Part shown: piece after piece, positions 1 to 9,318 of the stretch
Layout: every line of letters begins with the position of its first letter
How positions within the stretch are numbered: position 1 is the stretch's first letter
Assembly: GCA_033762255.1 (NCBI GenBank)
Contig: JANRLT010000029.1
Location: forward strand, 62,001 to 126,000
Direction of reading: 5' to 3'
From: Pirellulales bacterium
Lineage (GTDB): Bacteria > Planctomycetota > Planctomycetia > Pirellulales > JALHPA01
DNA length: 64,000 bases
Position numbers and translations under genes: made by a program
The notes under the pieces: model-generated
What the model was told of the DNA's origin: nothing
Databases searched by the model: none
Seen by the model: only the letters and a program-made list of their open reading frames with translations

Positions 1-31
1 ACCGCCGATGCCAGCGACGGCGATTTTGGAT

Positions 32-55
32 TCGGCGACGGAGTCGCCTCCTACA
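32..55. repeat. palindromic intergenic repeat, copy 1
   Basis: Contains the perfect hairpin GGCGAC-GGA-GTCGCC followed by TCCTAC. The same 24 bases recur exactly at 1047-1070. Both copies lie just past the 3' ends of minus-strand genes (PEP-CTERM and DUF1559). Confidence 0.8.
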
Positions 56-69
56 TTTCAATTTGCCCC

Positions 70-858
70 CTACATAGAGCGACGGCGGAAACCCCACGCC
101 CCCGCGACGGTAGCCAACGCGATCAGACTCCAGGTGCCTGGTTCGGGAACGACGTTGGTTTGAATCCATTCTTCCGCGGCTTCGTGAATTTCCTCGCTCA
201 GTCCGTTGTTATACACGATGTAAATCGGGTCGGAGTTCAATAAGGTGCCATTGGAGTTCACGGTGGGAATCAGCTTTAATTGCATCCCAATGTAATAAAT
301 CCCATCGGGCGCGTTGGGGGCGGCGGGATTTGTCCCGTCGGTAAAATGCAACTCCGAATCGAGATGCTCATGCACGCGGCCTGCGGCACCAGTAGGCTGG
401 ATCGTGGGCCAGGTGCCGGTTTGATTTCCCGCGCCATCCACAAAGCCCGTGTTGCTGCCGCGGTTAAGACCCAATAGCACATTCGCCGGAGCGGGGCCAA
501 AGTTAACCGAGCCGGTCCCATCCCAGTAAAACAACTGCGTCACCACGTCAAACGCCAATGTGCTAAACGTGGGCAACAGGCCATCATTGGGAAAGACGCC
601 CACGGCAAATCCGCCGTTATTAAAGCCGGGATCGCCAATGATGTAGGGATCGGTGGGATCTTCGCCAAAATCATAGCCGTAGACCAGCTGTTCTAAAACA
701 TCGGTACCTAAAACATCATCATGGGAACCAGTGACGATTTTGCCATTCAGTCCATAAGGGATCACATCGGGATGTTGGGCGAAAGCATTTAGCGATCCGG
801 CCAACCAACCGCTGGCTAGCAAACCCACTACCAACAACCATTTTAAACTCTTGCGCAT
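70..858 (-). CDS. PEP-CTERM sorting-signal secreted protein
   Basis: Predicted exported protein of 262 residues. The N-terminus is a clear signal peptide (MRKSLKWLLVVGLL, then a small-residue stretch ending near NAFA). The C-terminus is a textbook PEP-CTERM tripartite signal: VPEPGTWSLIALATVAGAWG, then RRRSM. Such tails are processed by an exosortase and often belong to proteins of the matrix or outer surface. The middle is acidic and Gly/Asn-rich with no domain I recognise. The ATG at 858 is chosen over an upstream GTG at 870 because GAGG sits just before it. The gene stands alone; specific function unknown. Confidence 0.85.
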   Translation of the reverse strand: MRKSLKWLLVVGLLASGWLAGSLNAFAQHPDVIPYGLNGKIVTGSHDDVLGTDVLEQLVYGYDFGEDPTDPYIIGDPGFNNGGFAVGVFPNDGLLPTFSTLAFDVVTQLFYWDGTGSVNFGPAPANVLLGLNRGSNTGFVDGAGNQTGTWPTIQPTGAAGRVHEHLDSELHFTDGTNPAAPNAPDGIYYIGMQLKLIPTVNSNGTLLNSDPIYIVYNNGLSEEIHEAAEEWIQTNVVPEPGTWSLIALATVAGAWGFRRRSM

Positions 859-1046
859 GCTGCACCTCACAGAAAAAAACAGAGAAACCGGAATGAAACT
901 CGTGATCTTTCACTCAGGCACTCCGCAAAATGCCGGCATGCGACTCCTAAAAAGAAACGTGCAAATGGAAGGGGGATTGGATGTGGCGACAGGGCCAAAA
1001 TTTGGCGGTAGGGTCGCGATCTGGTTCTTCGGCGACATATCGGCCA

Positions 1047-1070
1047 TCGGCGACGGAGTCGCCTCCTACA
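1047..1070. repeat. palindromic intergenic repeat, copy 2
   Basis: Exact second copy of the 24-base sequence at 32-55, with the hairpin GGCGAC-GGA-GTCGCC. It lies between the DUF1559 stop and the start of the PEP-CTERM gene. Confidence 0.8.
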
Positions 1071-1081
1071 AATTCGGTCGC

Positions 1082-1795
1082 CTACTGCGGCAACGCAAAA
1101 TTCCAAGGCTGATGCGCCCAGGTGTGAATCTGCTCTTCGTTGATTAAATCCACATGCCCGTCGGCATACAGGTAATGGGCGGCACCCAGGTGACGGTCAA
1201 CCTGGACCTCCGCTTTGATAGCGTCAAACACGATCCCTTTTTTGATATTCGAGACGCGATACCAATTAAAACTGTGCAAGTGGTCGGCGAACAAATCGAC
1301 CCCTTTTTGCTCGGCGGTCTCAAAAGCGACAATCGTCTTTGATGTCGCCTTTAACTTGCGCACATTCTCAAACTTGGGCTTGGCCTCTGTTGACAAATAC
1401 CCATTCAGCGAGTAACTGGTCAACTTTTGCCGCAGGCGTTCCTCTCCCAGCAGGTCGCTAGGGCAGATCCGCACCTTGTCGACGCTTTCCATGTAGGGGG
1501 CCAGCGTATGAATCCACGCCCGGGTGTACAAACCGGTCACCGGATCGGGTTCGGTCGTGTGGGTGGACGCGGGCCAACGCCCTTTGTGCACATCCAGGTA
1601 ATTCAACATCGAAATGCCAATCTGTCGCAGGTTGTTACCGCATTGGGTGCGTAAACTGGCCTGCCGCGCTTGTTGCACGGCGGGCAACAGCAGCGCTAAT
1701 AAAATCCCAATAATTGCAATCACCACCAACAACTCGACCAGCGTAAAGCCAGCCCAGCCACGGCGGGAAATCCAGTTTGGACGGGAAAAGTTCAT
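1082..1795 (-). CDS. DUF1559 family prepilin-like protein
   Basis: Planctomycete DUF1559 protein of 237 residues. The N-terminus has the type IV prepilin signature [20 protein letters not shown]: a Gly-Phe cleavage site, Glu at +5 of the mature form and a hydrophobic helix. The C-terminus ends with the family's H-x9-DG signature (residues around [12 protein letters not shown]). It is shorter than most family members, which usually exceed 300 residues. These proteins are secreted, pseudopilin-like and of unknown role, and occur in many copies per planctomycete genome. No partner gene is adjacent. Start ATG at 1795 has only a weak AGG upstream. Confidence 0.9.
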   Translation of the reverse strand: MNFSRPNWISRRGWAGFTLVELLVVIAIIGILLALLLPAVQQARQASLRTQCGNNLRQIGISMLNYLDVHKGRWPASTHTTEPDPVTGLYTRAWIHTLAPYMESVDKVRICPSDLLGEERLRQKLTSYSLNGYLSTEAKPKFENVRKLKATSKTIVAFETAEQKGVDLFADHLHSFNWYRVSNIKKGIVFDAIKAEVQVDRHLGAAHYLYADGHVDLINEEQIHTWAHQPWNFALPQ

Positions 1796-1804
1796 AATCA
1801 GCCT

Positions 1805-2030
1805 GTAGCGGAATTCGCTAGAATTCCAGACTTTATCTCGTAGCTGAATTCACTAGAATTCCAAACCATCTGCAGCGGAATTCTGCCGCATTCTTGCCAA
1901 CGATAGCCACAAATTCCAGCCGATTGATCACGTAGCGAAAATTGCAAAATTCCGATGATTCAACGTATTTCACGAGGAACTTTGTGTGAGTTCCACTAAG
2001 TGAATACGGAACTTTGTGCAAGTTCCGCTA
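1805..2030. repeat. cluster of palindromic repeats in an intergenic region
   Basis: The 355-bp gap between the DUF1559 and uppP genes holds several small hairpins: GGAATTC-GCTA-GAATTCC (1810-1827), GAATTC-ACTA-GAATTC (1846-1861), GGAACT-N7-AGTTCC (1976-1994) and GGAACTT-TGTGC-AAGTTCC (2008-2026). Several are preceded by GTAGC or followed by GCTA. No ORF here looks coding. Confidence 0.7.
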
Positions 2031-2150
2031 TCTGCACAAGCTTAATCTTAGGAACTTTTCCGTTAGATGCAATAGTTATGCAGAAAGAATAATTGCCTAG
2101 CGGAGTGTTGTCAACACCTGCACAAGAAAATTGATTGCAATTATTGTGCA

Positions 2151-3080
2151 TTAATGGCTAATCAGCCAGTTCTGTTTTAAAGCGAGTAGCAGTAAACTGG
2201 CCAAAATGAGCCTGTAAATGATAAAAATGGCCACGCTGTTCCGTTTCAGATATTCCAGCAAAAAAGCGATGGCCGCATAACCCACGATGCCGGAAACCAC
2301 GGTTGCGATGGCGATTTCTGTTAATCCGATCAATCCCGTTGGACCGACGACCCCGGTCTGGCCCAATTCCCAGATGGGGGTCCCCGTTGCCAAGTGGGGC
2401 TTTAAAAAGTCTTTGTATCCAGAGTATACCGCCGCTGCAAAAATCGCCGGTAGCGACAGTAAAAAAGAAAAACGGGCCGCCGTTTCCCGCGATAAGCCCA
2501 AAAATAGCCCCCCGCTAATCGTCATGCCCGACCGCGACATCCCCGGCATCAGCGCAAGACATTGAAACAAACCCACGCCCAGCGTGTCGAGTAATCCAAG
2601 TTGCGGCAGTTCCTTAAATGGAGTCTCCCGCTGGCGGTACCACAGGTGGGCGATTTCCGACAGGCACATAATGATGGAGCCCGCAATTAGCTGAAGGCTA
2701 ACGGCGGTCAGCGTGCGGAGCGGGGCGGTATGTCCTTGCTCGGGATCGTCGGAGATCAAACTTTTACCAAAATAGCCGCACAGGACGATGGGAATCGTGG
2801 CCAGAATGATAAACCAACCTTGCCGCGCAATGACAGTGCCAAACGGACGTAAGGTTACTAATCCCCGCAGCCAACCCACTGCCAATTCAGTAATGTCCCG
2901 CCAAAAGTACCACAATACAGCGGCCAGCGTCCCCAGTTGAATAATTGCGGTAAAACCCGCTCCCGGATCGGCAAAGCCGCAGACCGCGGGCGTGACGCGC
3001 AGGTGCGCGGTGCTGCTGACCGGCAAAAATTCGGTCAGGCCCTGAACAATGCCCATGATTACAGCTTGCCACCAGGTCAT
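2151..3080 (-). CDS. uppP: undecaprenyl-diphosphatase UppP/BacA
   Basis: Integral membrane phosphatase that converts undecaprenyl diphosphate to the monophosphate, recycling the lipid carrier for peptidoglycan and other envelope polymers. It has 309 residues, a little longer than the usual 265-280. Both family motifs are present: GLTEFLPVSSTAHL near residue 14 and PGMSRSGMT near residue 178, which carry the catalytic Glu/Ser/His and Arg residues. About eight hydrophobic segments can be seen. The gene is monocistronic by spacing, with 590 bp of apparently gene-free DNA upstream. Some planctomycetes were once thought to lack peptidoglycan; the enzyme is consistent with a wall or other isoprenoid-linked polymers. 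Confidence 0.93.
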   Translation of the reverse strand: MTWWQAVIMGIVQGLTEFLPVSSTAHLRVTPAVCGFADPGAGFTAIIQLGTLAAVLWYFWRDITELAVGWLRGLVTLRPFGTVIARQGWFIILATIPIVLCGYFGKSLISDDPEQGHTAPLRTLTAVSLQLIAGSIIMCLSEIAHLWYRQRETPFKELPQLGLLDTLGVGLFQCLALMPGMSRSGMTISGGLFLGLSRETAARFSFLLSLPAIFAAAVYSGYKDFLKPHLATGTPIWELGQTGVVGPTGLIGLTEIAIATVVSGIVGYAAIAFLLEYLKRNSVAIFIIYRLILASLLLLALKQNWLISH

Positions 3081-3673
3081 GTCGTGAAGGAATGGATTGA
3101 AGGGGAAAGCGGCCGATGCCGGGTGGTTGATGAAATTGGATTACTATTTACACGGGATGAATATTTATGTTTGCCTGAATACTATGCCAGCTAAACAATA
3201 GGTCATGGATAGCAAATCTCAACCCATCCGGGCCAAATTCCAGATCATGGGGGGATCAAAATCAAAAAATCATGTTACTCCAGAATCAAATCCAGTTCTA
3301 TCCACAACTGGCGGATTAATTCCGCGCCTGGCAACCGACGGGGGAATATGTCTGCGGCTTGCGAAACCAACCTTATGACTGTCAGTCGTCGATAACCAGG
3401 GCGGATTCTTAAAACGACGGTGGCACATATTTATGGATGAAGGCGACAACGCCACGGTATGCTTGCTCGTGGATTGTCTTATGCATTGCAGTGCCTTTAA
3501 ACCGACTAAACAAACTTCCCACGAAAGATGGCCGGACGTTTTGCTTGACATAGATAGGGCATGTCTGATTCCATTGTTTCCCAGGCATTCCCTTGTTTCC
3601 CACCATCGGGCCAGATAAGATAAGGCCTGCCGGGCTAGCTAGGGTCTTCTACTTTTTTTGGGGGGAGAGCGGA
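3081..3673. other. gene-free intergenic region
   Basis: Between divergent uppP and the DUF1080 gene I see only short overlapping ORFs in several frames, none with a recognisable domain or good start context. No strong terminator or repeat was found. Promoters for both neighbours must lie here, but I cannot point to convincing hexamers. Confidence 0.5.
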
Positions 3674-5023
3674 ATGATGGATTGCCGTCTACAAATGCGC
3701 ACCGTGGTTCTCGACAGCCAGACTAAAACAGCTCGTTCACAGCTCGCGGCACATTTCCCGCTGCTCCAACGGTCATTACGCTTCGGTCCGCCCCTGTCCC
3801 CTTGGTTGGCAAAGTTTTACCGCGGACTGGCCGTGGCCTGTTGCGGTCTCCTGGGCGTGATGATCCTTACCGCGACCGTGAGTGGGGAGGAGTCCGCAGC
3901 TGTTCAATCCGCGGATTCGGGGTATGCCCAGGATCTGTTCAATGGCCGGGATCTGACCGGTTGGCAGGTGACTGGCTGCACGGCCGTGGTCGAGGATGGA
4001 GCGATCCTACTCAAGGAAGGGAATGGTTTTGTTCGCTCCGACCTGCAATATGAAGATTTCGTTTTAGAGTTAGACTATAAACCGCTGGCCAAGGAATTTT
4101 ACGATTCCGGCATTTATATTCGAGCGCCGTTCCCCGCCAAAAATCCCAAGCGCGCCTGGCCGGATCAGTATCAAATCAACCTCAAGACGGGGGATGAGGG
4201 GAATTTGCTGGGGATTGATGGCGCCACGACCAAGGGTTTGATCAAACCGGGGGAATGGAACCATTTAAAAATCATGGTAAAAGGGGAATCCGCCGCGCTC
4301 GAGGTCAACGGCCAACCCGCCTGGAAAGCGACGGGGTTGAAAATTCCCCGCGGTTACATCGGTCTGCAAGCCGAAGTCCCCAACGGCGGGCAGTTTTTAT
4401 TCAAAAATATCAAGCTGACCGAACTGGGCTTTGAATCGATTTTTAACGGGCAGGACCTAAGCCAATGGGTGGGGGATACCACGGGTTACACGGTGCGGGA
4501 TGGGAAAATCGTCTGCGACCCGGGCAAAGGGGGAAATCTTTACACCAAGGACGAGTATCAGGACTTTGTGTTGCGGTTTGATTTTTGGCTGTCACCAGGC
4601 GCAAATAACGGGTTGGGAATACGCGCCCCGTTGAGCGGGGATTCGGCGTATACCGGCATGGAACTGCAAATCCTGGATGATAGCCACCCCCAGTACCAGG
4701 GGATCAAGGATTGGCAGTCACATGGGTCGGTATATGGCGTGGCCGCGGCTAAACGAGGGGCGCTGCGCCCCGCCGGCGAATGGAACACCCAGGAAGTTCG
4801 CGTTCAGGGACGCGATATCACGGTGACCCTCAATGGGACGGTTATCAATCAAGTCAACCTGGACGAAGTCGCTCCGAATGGAAAAACAATCGACGGCAAC
4901 GCGCATCCCGGCTTGCAAAATAAGCAAGGTCATATTGGCTTTTTAGGCCACGGCGCTCATGTGGAATTTCGCAATTTGCGGGTAAAGCCCCTGACGAATC
5001 CGGCAAAATCCATTCAGCCATAA
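3674..5023 (+). CDS. secreted protein with two DUF1080 (3-keto-disaccharide hydrolase) domains
   Basis: Encodes 449 residues with two consecutive DUF1080 domains, a concanavalin-like jelly roll. The first begins near DLFNGRDLTGWQV and the second near SIFNGQDLSQWVG, each ending in a GxIGLQ/GHIGFLG-type strand. The family is widespread in planctomycetes and linked to cleavage of 3-keto-glycosides or to carbohydrate binding. A hydrophobic stretch (AVACCGLLGVMILTATVSG) about 60 residues in suggests export, although it lies unusually far from the N-terminus. The ATG at 3674 is chosen because GGGGGAGAGCGG precedes it; an in-frame ATG at 3593 lacks such a site. Confidence 0.85.
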   Translation: MMDCRLQMRTVVLDSQTKTARSQLAAHFPLLQRSLRFGPPLSPWLAKFYRGLAVACCGLLGVMILTATVSGEESAAVQSADSGYAQDLFNGRDLTGWQVTGCTAVVEDGAILLKEGNGFVRSDLQYEDFVLELDYKPLAKEFYDSGIYIRAPFPAKNPKRAWPDQYQINLKTGDEGNLLGIDGATTKGLIKPGEWNHLKIMVKGESAALEVNGQPAWKATGLKIPRGYIGLQAEVPNGGQFLFKNIKLTELGFESIFNGQDLSQWVGDTTGYTVRDGKIVCDPGKGGNLYTKDEYQDFVLRFDFWLSPGANNGLGIRAPLSGDSAYTGMELQILDDSHPQYQGIKDWQSHGSVYGVAAAKRGALRPAGEWNTQEVRVQGRDITVTLNGTVINQVNLDEVAPNGKTIDGNAHPGLQNKQGHIGFLGHGAHVEFRNLRVKPLTNPAKSIQP

Positions 5024-5090
5024 GCCGGCCGTGGGTATCACCCGGTAGTTACGGGCCACGTGAATTGCTAAATGATGAAGAATATCAGTT

Positions 5091-5326
5091 AACCCTGGCC
5101 GACGCGGCGGGTGAAACAACAGTTCCGTTCTCTTGACGTTTTTGCTGTTAATAGCAGCCACCCCAGTTGGGATGGCGCTGGATTTGATTATATCTATTTG
5201 AAGGTACAAAGGTGGCAAGTCCCAAGCTGCTATTCTGAGCATCCCTGCACCTCCGCACCCCTGCACGAGAATCCCTGGCTCACACGGCGGGCTGAATGAG
5301 TGGTCCCTGGTTCATGCGGCGGGCTA
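5091..5326 (+). repeat. dispersed ~210-bp repeat, copy A
   Basis: Shares a core of more than 100 bp with 10708-10921 in opposite orientation; only a few substitutions are seen in the central part (TTG/TTA, GTA/ATA, GTC/ATC, AGC/ACC). Both ends carry diverged direct copies of a short motif like CCCTGGCTCACGCGGCGGGC. The core has complementary segments AATAGCAG...CTGCTATT, CCACC...GGTGG and TTGGGAT...GTCCCAA, so it may fold as RNA. No protein-coding role is likely. It fills the gap between the DUF1080 gene and rsmE. Confidence 0.85.
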
Positions 5327-5353
5327 AGTAGGCGGCGGGGTGAAACACTGTTG

Positions 5354-6160
5354 TTAGCAATTTCCCCCTAACGCCCAACTGGCCAGGACGATCGCCGCGG
5401 TTTCCACCCGCAACATCTGGGGACAGAGGTCCATCAGCCGCCAGCCGGAAAGCGCGGCTGGGCGGACTTCCGCCAACGTGAAGCCCCCTTCTGGTCCGAC
5501 CAGGACGGTTCGCCGCGACCAAGCTTCCGCGACTTGAAAAACTGCCGCTGGCAACCAGATTTGCTCTAGCGGCGGCAGCGTCTGGCCCGTGGGTGTAGCG
5601 GCCCAGGCCGCCAGTTCCTCTGACTCGGGCGCGCTTTGTGGTTGGGCCATACAAAACAAGGCCCGGCTATCCACGGATTGCTCTTTTACCGCTAAAAATT
5701 CGCTGACGGTTTGGGGAGGAGCGATTTGCATCAGCCATGATCGCCCGCATTGTTTGGTCGCCTCTAGCACTTGGCGGCGAAGCCGTTCCACCGCGGAATC
5801 GACCGGCTGGGCGACTCCCCGTTCGGTGATCAGGGGAACGAACTCCCGCACGCCCAATTCGACTAGCTTTTCGATGAGCCATTTTTGGCGGTCCCCCTTG
5901 GGCAGGGCGACGGCGATAGTCAGGGGGACGCGCGGCTCGGGCAAGGGTGGGAGCGGCCGCAATAATTCGACCGTGGCCCGCTGTTTATGACAGTGGATCA
6001 CACGGGCCTGCCAGTCATGCCCCTGGCCGTCAAAAACCACGACTTCATCCCCCACCCCTCCGCGCAGTACCTGCCCCAGGTGGTGCGCTTCTTCCGCGGG
6101 CAATTCAACTTCGCCGTGGTTCGTGGCAAGTGACACGGCGGAATAAAAACGCTCGGGCAT
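5354..6160 (-). CDS. rsmE: 16S rRNA (uracil-1498-N3)-methyltransferase RsmE
   Basis: SPOUT-class methyltransferase of 268 residues that methylates U1498 of 16S rRNA with SAM. The N-terminal PUA-like region includes HHLGQVLRGGVGDEVVVFDG. The SPOUT domain has AVALPKGDRQKWLIEKLVELG (near residue 87) and the knot signature VGPEGGFTLAEV near residue 207. The C-terminal LRVETAAIVLASW is also typical. The ATG follows a C/T-rich tandem-repeat leader rather than a Shine-Dalgarno. Confidence 0.92.
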   Translation of the reverse strand: MPERFYSAVSLATNHGEVELPAEEAHHLGQVLRGGVGDEVVVFDGQGHDWQARVIHCHKQRATVELLRPLPPLPEPRVPLTIAVALPKGDRQKWLIEKLVELGVREFVPLITERGVAQPVDSAVERLRRQVLEATKQCGRSWLMQIAPPQTVSEFLAVKEQSVDSRALFCMAQPQSAPESEELAAWAATPTGQTLPPLEQIWLPAAVFQVAEAWSRRTVLVGPEGGFTLAEVRPAALSGWRLMDLCPQMLRVETAAIVLASWALGGNC

Positions 6161-6177
6161 GGGGAATGGGGCGGGTG

Positions 6178-6245
6178 GTGGAGTAGTGGAGTAGTGGAGT
6201 AGTGGAGAAGAAGATGTGTCAATTTGTAATTTGTAATTTGTAATT
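6178..6245. repeat. two adjacent microsatellites
   Basis: Four units of an 8-bp repeat GTGGAGTA (6178-6208) followed by three units of AATTTGT (6221-6245). On the minus strand they form the pyrimidine-rich leader of rsmE. The second runs into the stop codon of the 2Fe-2S gene. Confidence 0.85.
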
Positions 6246-6585
6246 ACCCGGGCGGTTTTCCTTTCCCGTCTTGGATGTATTGTGCCCGCAGGAGCGCGTG
6301 AGTGGCGGCATCGGGTTCAGCGAATAGGGTTGAACTTGCTTCCCCCGCGGCGGCGGTGATTTGATGGGTGGCGGCTTCCCACTCGTCCAGATTCAGGGGG
6401 GGTGGATTGACCTGAAAGTCTTCCCACATCTTTTGCAGCATGGTCCGGCACCAACCGCAGCCGGTCCCCGCGCCATGGCATTCGCTGAGTTGGCTGGGGA
6501 CGCGGGGGCGCTCGACCCGCAGATAATGCAGCACTTTACGCTTGGTCACATGAAAGCACAAACAGAGTTCGTCATCCAGCCGCAT
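6244..6585 (-). CDS. (2Fe-2S)-binding, bacterioferritin-associated-ferredoxin-like protein
   Basis: Small protein of 113 residues with the four-cysteine pattern of BFD-like [2Fe-2S] domains: C8-x-C10 near the N-terminus and C43-x2-C46 in GTGCGWC. Domains of this kind carry electrons, for example for iron release from bacterioferritin, or occur in nitrite reductase and NifU relatives. The C-terminal half (after about residue 55) has no recognisable motif. The ATG at 6585 is chosen because AAGGA lies seven bases upstream. The gene starts 11 bp after the M20 peptidase stop, so co-transcription is likely. The partner protein is not evident here. Confidence 0.75.
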   Translation of the reverse strand: MRLDDELCLCFHVTKRKVLHYLRVERPRVPSQLSECHGAGTGCGWCRTMLQKMWEDFQVNPPPLNLDEWEAATHQITAAAGEASSTLFAEPDAATHALLRAQYIQDGKGKPPG

Positions 6586-6595
6586 CGCATGATCC

Positions 6596-7960
6596 TTATT
6601 CCTCGCTGACGGTGGCCAGCCGCAATGCCAGGCGGCAGGCGGTTTCAAAATCCTCCAGGTCCAGAGTTTCGCCCGTGGTGTGAATCTGCCGCTGGCCACA
6701 ACCTAGGGTGACGGTGGGAATTCCCCGCGCTGAAAGCCAGTTGGCGTCCAACCCCCCGTTACCCACATGCCCGACGGGAGTCAGGCCCAATCCCGCGATC
6801 GCGTACGCCGCGGCCTGGACCGGGGGGGACTCTTCGACCAGTAAAAATGATTCATAATCCAACCGCGACTCCACCGCCACTCGGCCGCGCTGGCCAGTGG
6901 CGGAGGTTAGTTCGCGGGCCGCATTATTAAACGCGCGGGTAATTTCCCGGACCAGCCTTTCGCGAAAAACCGGGTCATGACTGCGGGCCTCGGCCCGAAT
7001 CCGCACACAGTCGCAGACGACATTCGTTGCTTCCCCTCCGTGGATCACACCCACATTGGTGGTGCCGCGTTTGCGGCCCTTGACCACCAGTCCGTGCCAG
7101 CCGTTGCGTGTCAAGTCGGCGATCGCCAGAGAGGCAATGGCAATAGCGCTCACGCCCGCTTCGGGGGCGACGCCGGCGTGGCTGGCCAGTCCAGTCACGG
7201 TAATTTCCAACCGATACGCGCCCGTCGCCCCAATGGTCAGCCGCGCTGGCGGGCCGCCATCCCAGTTGAACGCCAGCTTGGGCTGGGACAGTAATTTGAG
7301 ATCGGCAAAACGGGCCCCGTACAGGCCCACCTCTTCTTGGACCGTCCACAGAAATGTCAACGGCGGATGGGGGAGGCGGCGGGTCAGGATTTCCACCGCG
7401 GCGGTCAGCAAGACCGCCACGCCCGCGCGGTTGTCGGCCCCCAGGCCGGTGGCGGGATTGGCGGAGCGGATGATGTGTCCCTCGCGCGCGGGGCGCGTCC
7501 CGACACAAATAGGAACCGTGTCTAAATGGGCGACCAGCATCCGGCGGGGGCTTTTATGCGTGCCCGCCAGCTTAAAAATGAGGTTGCCGCAGGCACCCCC
7601 GTGCGGGCTATGTTGGTCTGTTTTATCAAAGTGGATCGCGGCTGGATCGGCTCCCGCCGCGAGCAGTTCCTGCTTGACCGCTGCGGCGATGGCGGACTCT
7701 TCACCGCTTTTGCCGGGAATCGCCAGCAGGCCCAACACGCGGGAGACCGCCGCGACCAAGTCGGGTTCATACCCCCCTTGTTCCACGGGAAAGTTCCCCG
7801 GCATCGGCACGAGTCCCGGAGCCAGGGGGGACCGCGCGGCCGAGGCTGGCGGCACAGAGGTTGCCCTAGCGGCGCGGGAAGGGCGCGCGGCCTTGGTCGT
7901 GTTAGCCGTGGTGGCGGCGCGGCGTGCCGCGCTCTTGGTTTTCCGGGCCGAGACGTGCAT
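6596..7960 (-). CDS. M20-family metallopeptidase (PepT-like)
   Basis: Zinc-dependent aminopeptidase/carboxypeptidase family M20. Metal-site motifs are visible in order: LVAHLDTVP, GLGADNRAGVAVLL, TVQEEVGLYGAR and, near the C-terminus, a conserved His (RQIHTTGE). The dimerisation domain is in the middle (ITVTGLASHAGVAPEAG). The overall pattern is closest to tripeptide aminopeptidase PepT or PepT-like proteins. The first ~60 residues are Ala/Arg/Pro-rich, low complexity and probably disordered; a GC-rich extension of this type is not part of the fold. The start is uncertain: ATG at 7960 is chosen, with an in-frame upstream start at 8026 possible. Substrate unknown. Confidence 0.8.
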   Translation of the reverse strand: MHVSARKTKSAARRAATTANTTKAARPSRAARATSVPPASAARSPLAPGLVPMPGNFPVEQGGYEPDLVAAVSRVLGLLAIPGKSGEESAIAAAVKQELLAAGADPAAIHFDKTDQHSPHGGACGNLIFKLAGTHKSPRRMLVAHLDTVPICVGTRPAREGHIIRSANPATGLGADNRAGVAVLLTAAVEILTRRLPHPPLTFLWTVQEEVGLYGARFADLKLLSQPKLAFNWDGGPPARLTIGATGAYRLEITVTGLASHAGVAPEAGVSAIAIASLAIADLTRNGWHGLVVKGRKRGTTNVGVIHGGEATNVVCDCVRIRAEARSHDPVFRERLVREITRAFNNAARELTSATGQRGRVAVESRLDYESFLLVEESPPVQAAAYAIAGLGLTPVGHVGNGGLDANWLSARGIPTVTLGCGQRQIHTTGETLDLEDFETACRLALRLATVSEE

Positions 7961-8241
7961 ACTACAGATATGGGTAAAATAAGGATCATCACGGAGCCGC
8001 GCACCCGCGCGACTCTGCCATTCCATGTGCGATCTTAATCCGTTCCGGGGCGGGACGTCAAACTCCCGTCCGGTTTGACGCGGTTTTATCGGTCTGAACG
8101 CTCTCGCAACGACTTGTTTTTTAGATCAGCCGTAGGGCTTTTGCCCACGGTCGCAGCGACAAAAAACCGTAGGTTACCCCCGGCGGCTAATCGGTAACAA
8201 CTCGAATTGATGGCTTTGACAAAACACTAGCCACACCCCGC

Positions 8242-9318
8242 ATGCTCCATTTGCCGCAACTAACCGAGAAAGAACTCATAGACTGGTTGCGCGGTCAGGG
8301 GCAACCGGCGTTTCGCGCTGGCCAGATACGGAAGTGGCTGTTTGCCAGCCGTTGCCGTTCTTTTGAGGAAATGACCGACCTGCCCCGCGCGCTGCGCGAC
8401 AGCTTGGCCGCGGAATTTGAACTGTGGACACTACGCCCCCTGCACGCGCACCAGGCAGCGGACGGAACCGAAAAACTCGTCCTGCAGACCCATGACCGCG
8501 AACGCATCGAATGCGTTTTATTGCGCGACGGGACGCGCCGCACCATCTGCATTAGCAGCCAGGTAGGCTGCGCCATGGGATGTGTGTTTTGCGCCAGTGG
8601 TCTGGATGGCGTCATTCGCAACCTGACCACCGGCGAAATTGTCGAACAAATGCTGCATCTGCAGCGCCTTTTGCCTCCGGAAGAACGGCTGAGCCACATT
8701 GTGGTCATGGGCATGGGGGAACCGTTGGCAAATCTGGCCAATTTACTCCCCGCGCTGGATGTGGCGGCTAGCCCCGCAGGTCTGGGAATTAGCCATCGGC
8801 GGATCACCATTAGCACGGTCGGCCTCCCCCCGGCGCTGCGTAAGTTGGCCGCGACCGAGCCGCGCTACCAATTGGCCGTGTCGTTGCACGCCCCCAATGA
8901 CACCTTGCGCGATCAATTAGTGCCAGTGAATAAGAATATCGGGCTGGCCGAGATTTTATCCGCGGCGGATGAATACTTTGAAGCATCCGGTCGCCGGCTG
9001 ACCTTTGAATATGTGCTGCTGGGGGGACTTAACGACCAGCCCGAACATGCGCGCGAACTGGCGGAACTGTTGTCGGGGCGGCTGGCGCTGTTAAATGTTA
9101 TCCCTTATAACCGCGTCGCGGGATTGCCCTACTTGGAACCAACCGCGCGGGCCAAGCGGGACTTTATGGATATCCTGACCTCCGCCGGGATCAATGTGCA
9201 AATCCGCGAACGCAAAGGGGACGAAATCAACGCCGCCTGCGGGCAGTTGCGGCGCGTCGTGCCTTCTTCGGCGGAAGTACCGGGCTCACCCATGTTGCCG
9301 ATTTTGGCGGATCGCTAG
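8242..9318 (+). CDS. rlmN: dual-specificity rRNA/tRNA adenine-C2 methyltransferase RlmN
   Basis: Radical-SAM enzyme of 358 residues that methylates A2503 of 23S rRNA and A37 of some tRNAs at C2. The [4Fe-4S] motif C110-AMG-C114-VF-C117 is intact. MGMGEPLANL, the SAM-binding GISHRRITISTVGL and SLHAPND are typical. The C-terminal cysteine that forms the covalent intermediate is in DEINAACGQL. The stop TAG overlaps the stop of the convergent CYTH gene in the palindrome CTAG (9315-9318). The 280-bp upstream region contains the GC-rich stretch 8040-8170, with partly self-complementary segments. Confidence 0.95.
   Translation: MLHLPQLTEKELIDWLRGQGQPAFRAGQIRKWLFASRCRSFEEMTDLPRALRDSLAAEFELWTLRPLHAHQAADGTEKLVLQTHDRERIECVLLRDGTRRTICISSQVGCAMGCVFCASGLDGVIRNLTTGEIVEQMLHLQRLLPPEERLSHIVVMGMGEPLANLANLLPALDVAASPAGLGISHRRITISTVGLPPALRKLAATEPRYQLAVSLHAPNDTLRDQLVPVNKNIGLAEILSAADEYFEASGRRLTFEYVLLGGLNDQPEHARELAELLSGRLALLNVIPYNRVAGLPYLEPTARAKRDFMDILTSAGINVQIRERKGDEINAACGQLRRVVPSSAEVPGSPMLPILADR

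Noticed and set aside
3409-3606. Minus-strand 65-codon frame ending in IHKYVPPSF
   Set aside because: No start context, overlaps other short frames and no recognisable family; a degenerate remnant cannot be excluded.
5111-5299. 62-codon frame in repeat copy A, with a near-identical peptide in copy B (10750-11016)
   Set aside because: The peptide similarity follows from DNA identity of the repeat. Start and end context differ between copies, and the RNA-like complementarity explains conservation equally well.
6178-6245. CRISPR-like tandem repeats
   Set aside because: Contiguous 7-8-bp microsatellites without spacers.
7056-7982. 308-codon plus-strand frame
   Set aside because: Antisense shadow of the M20 peptidase gene; Ser/Arg/Pro-rich composition without domains.
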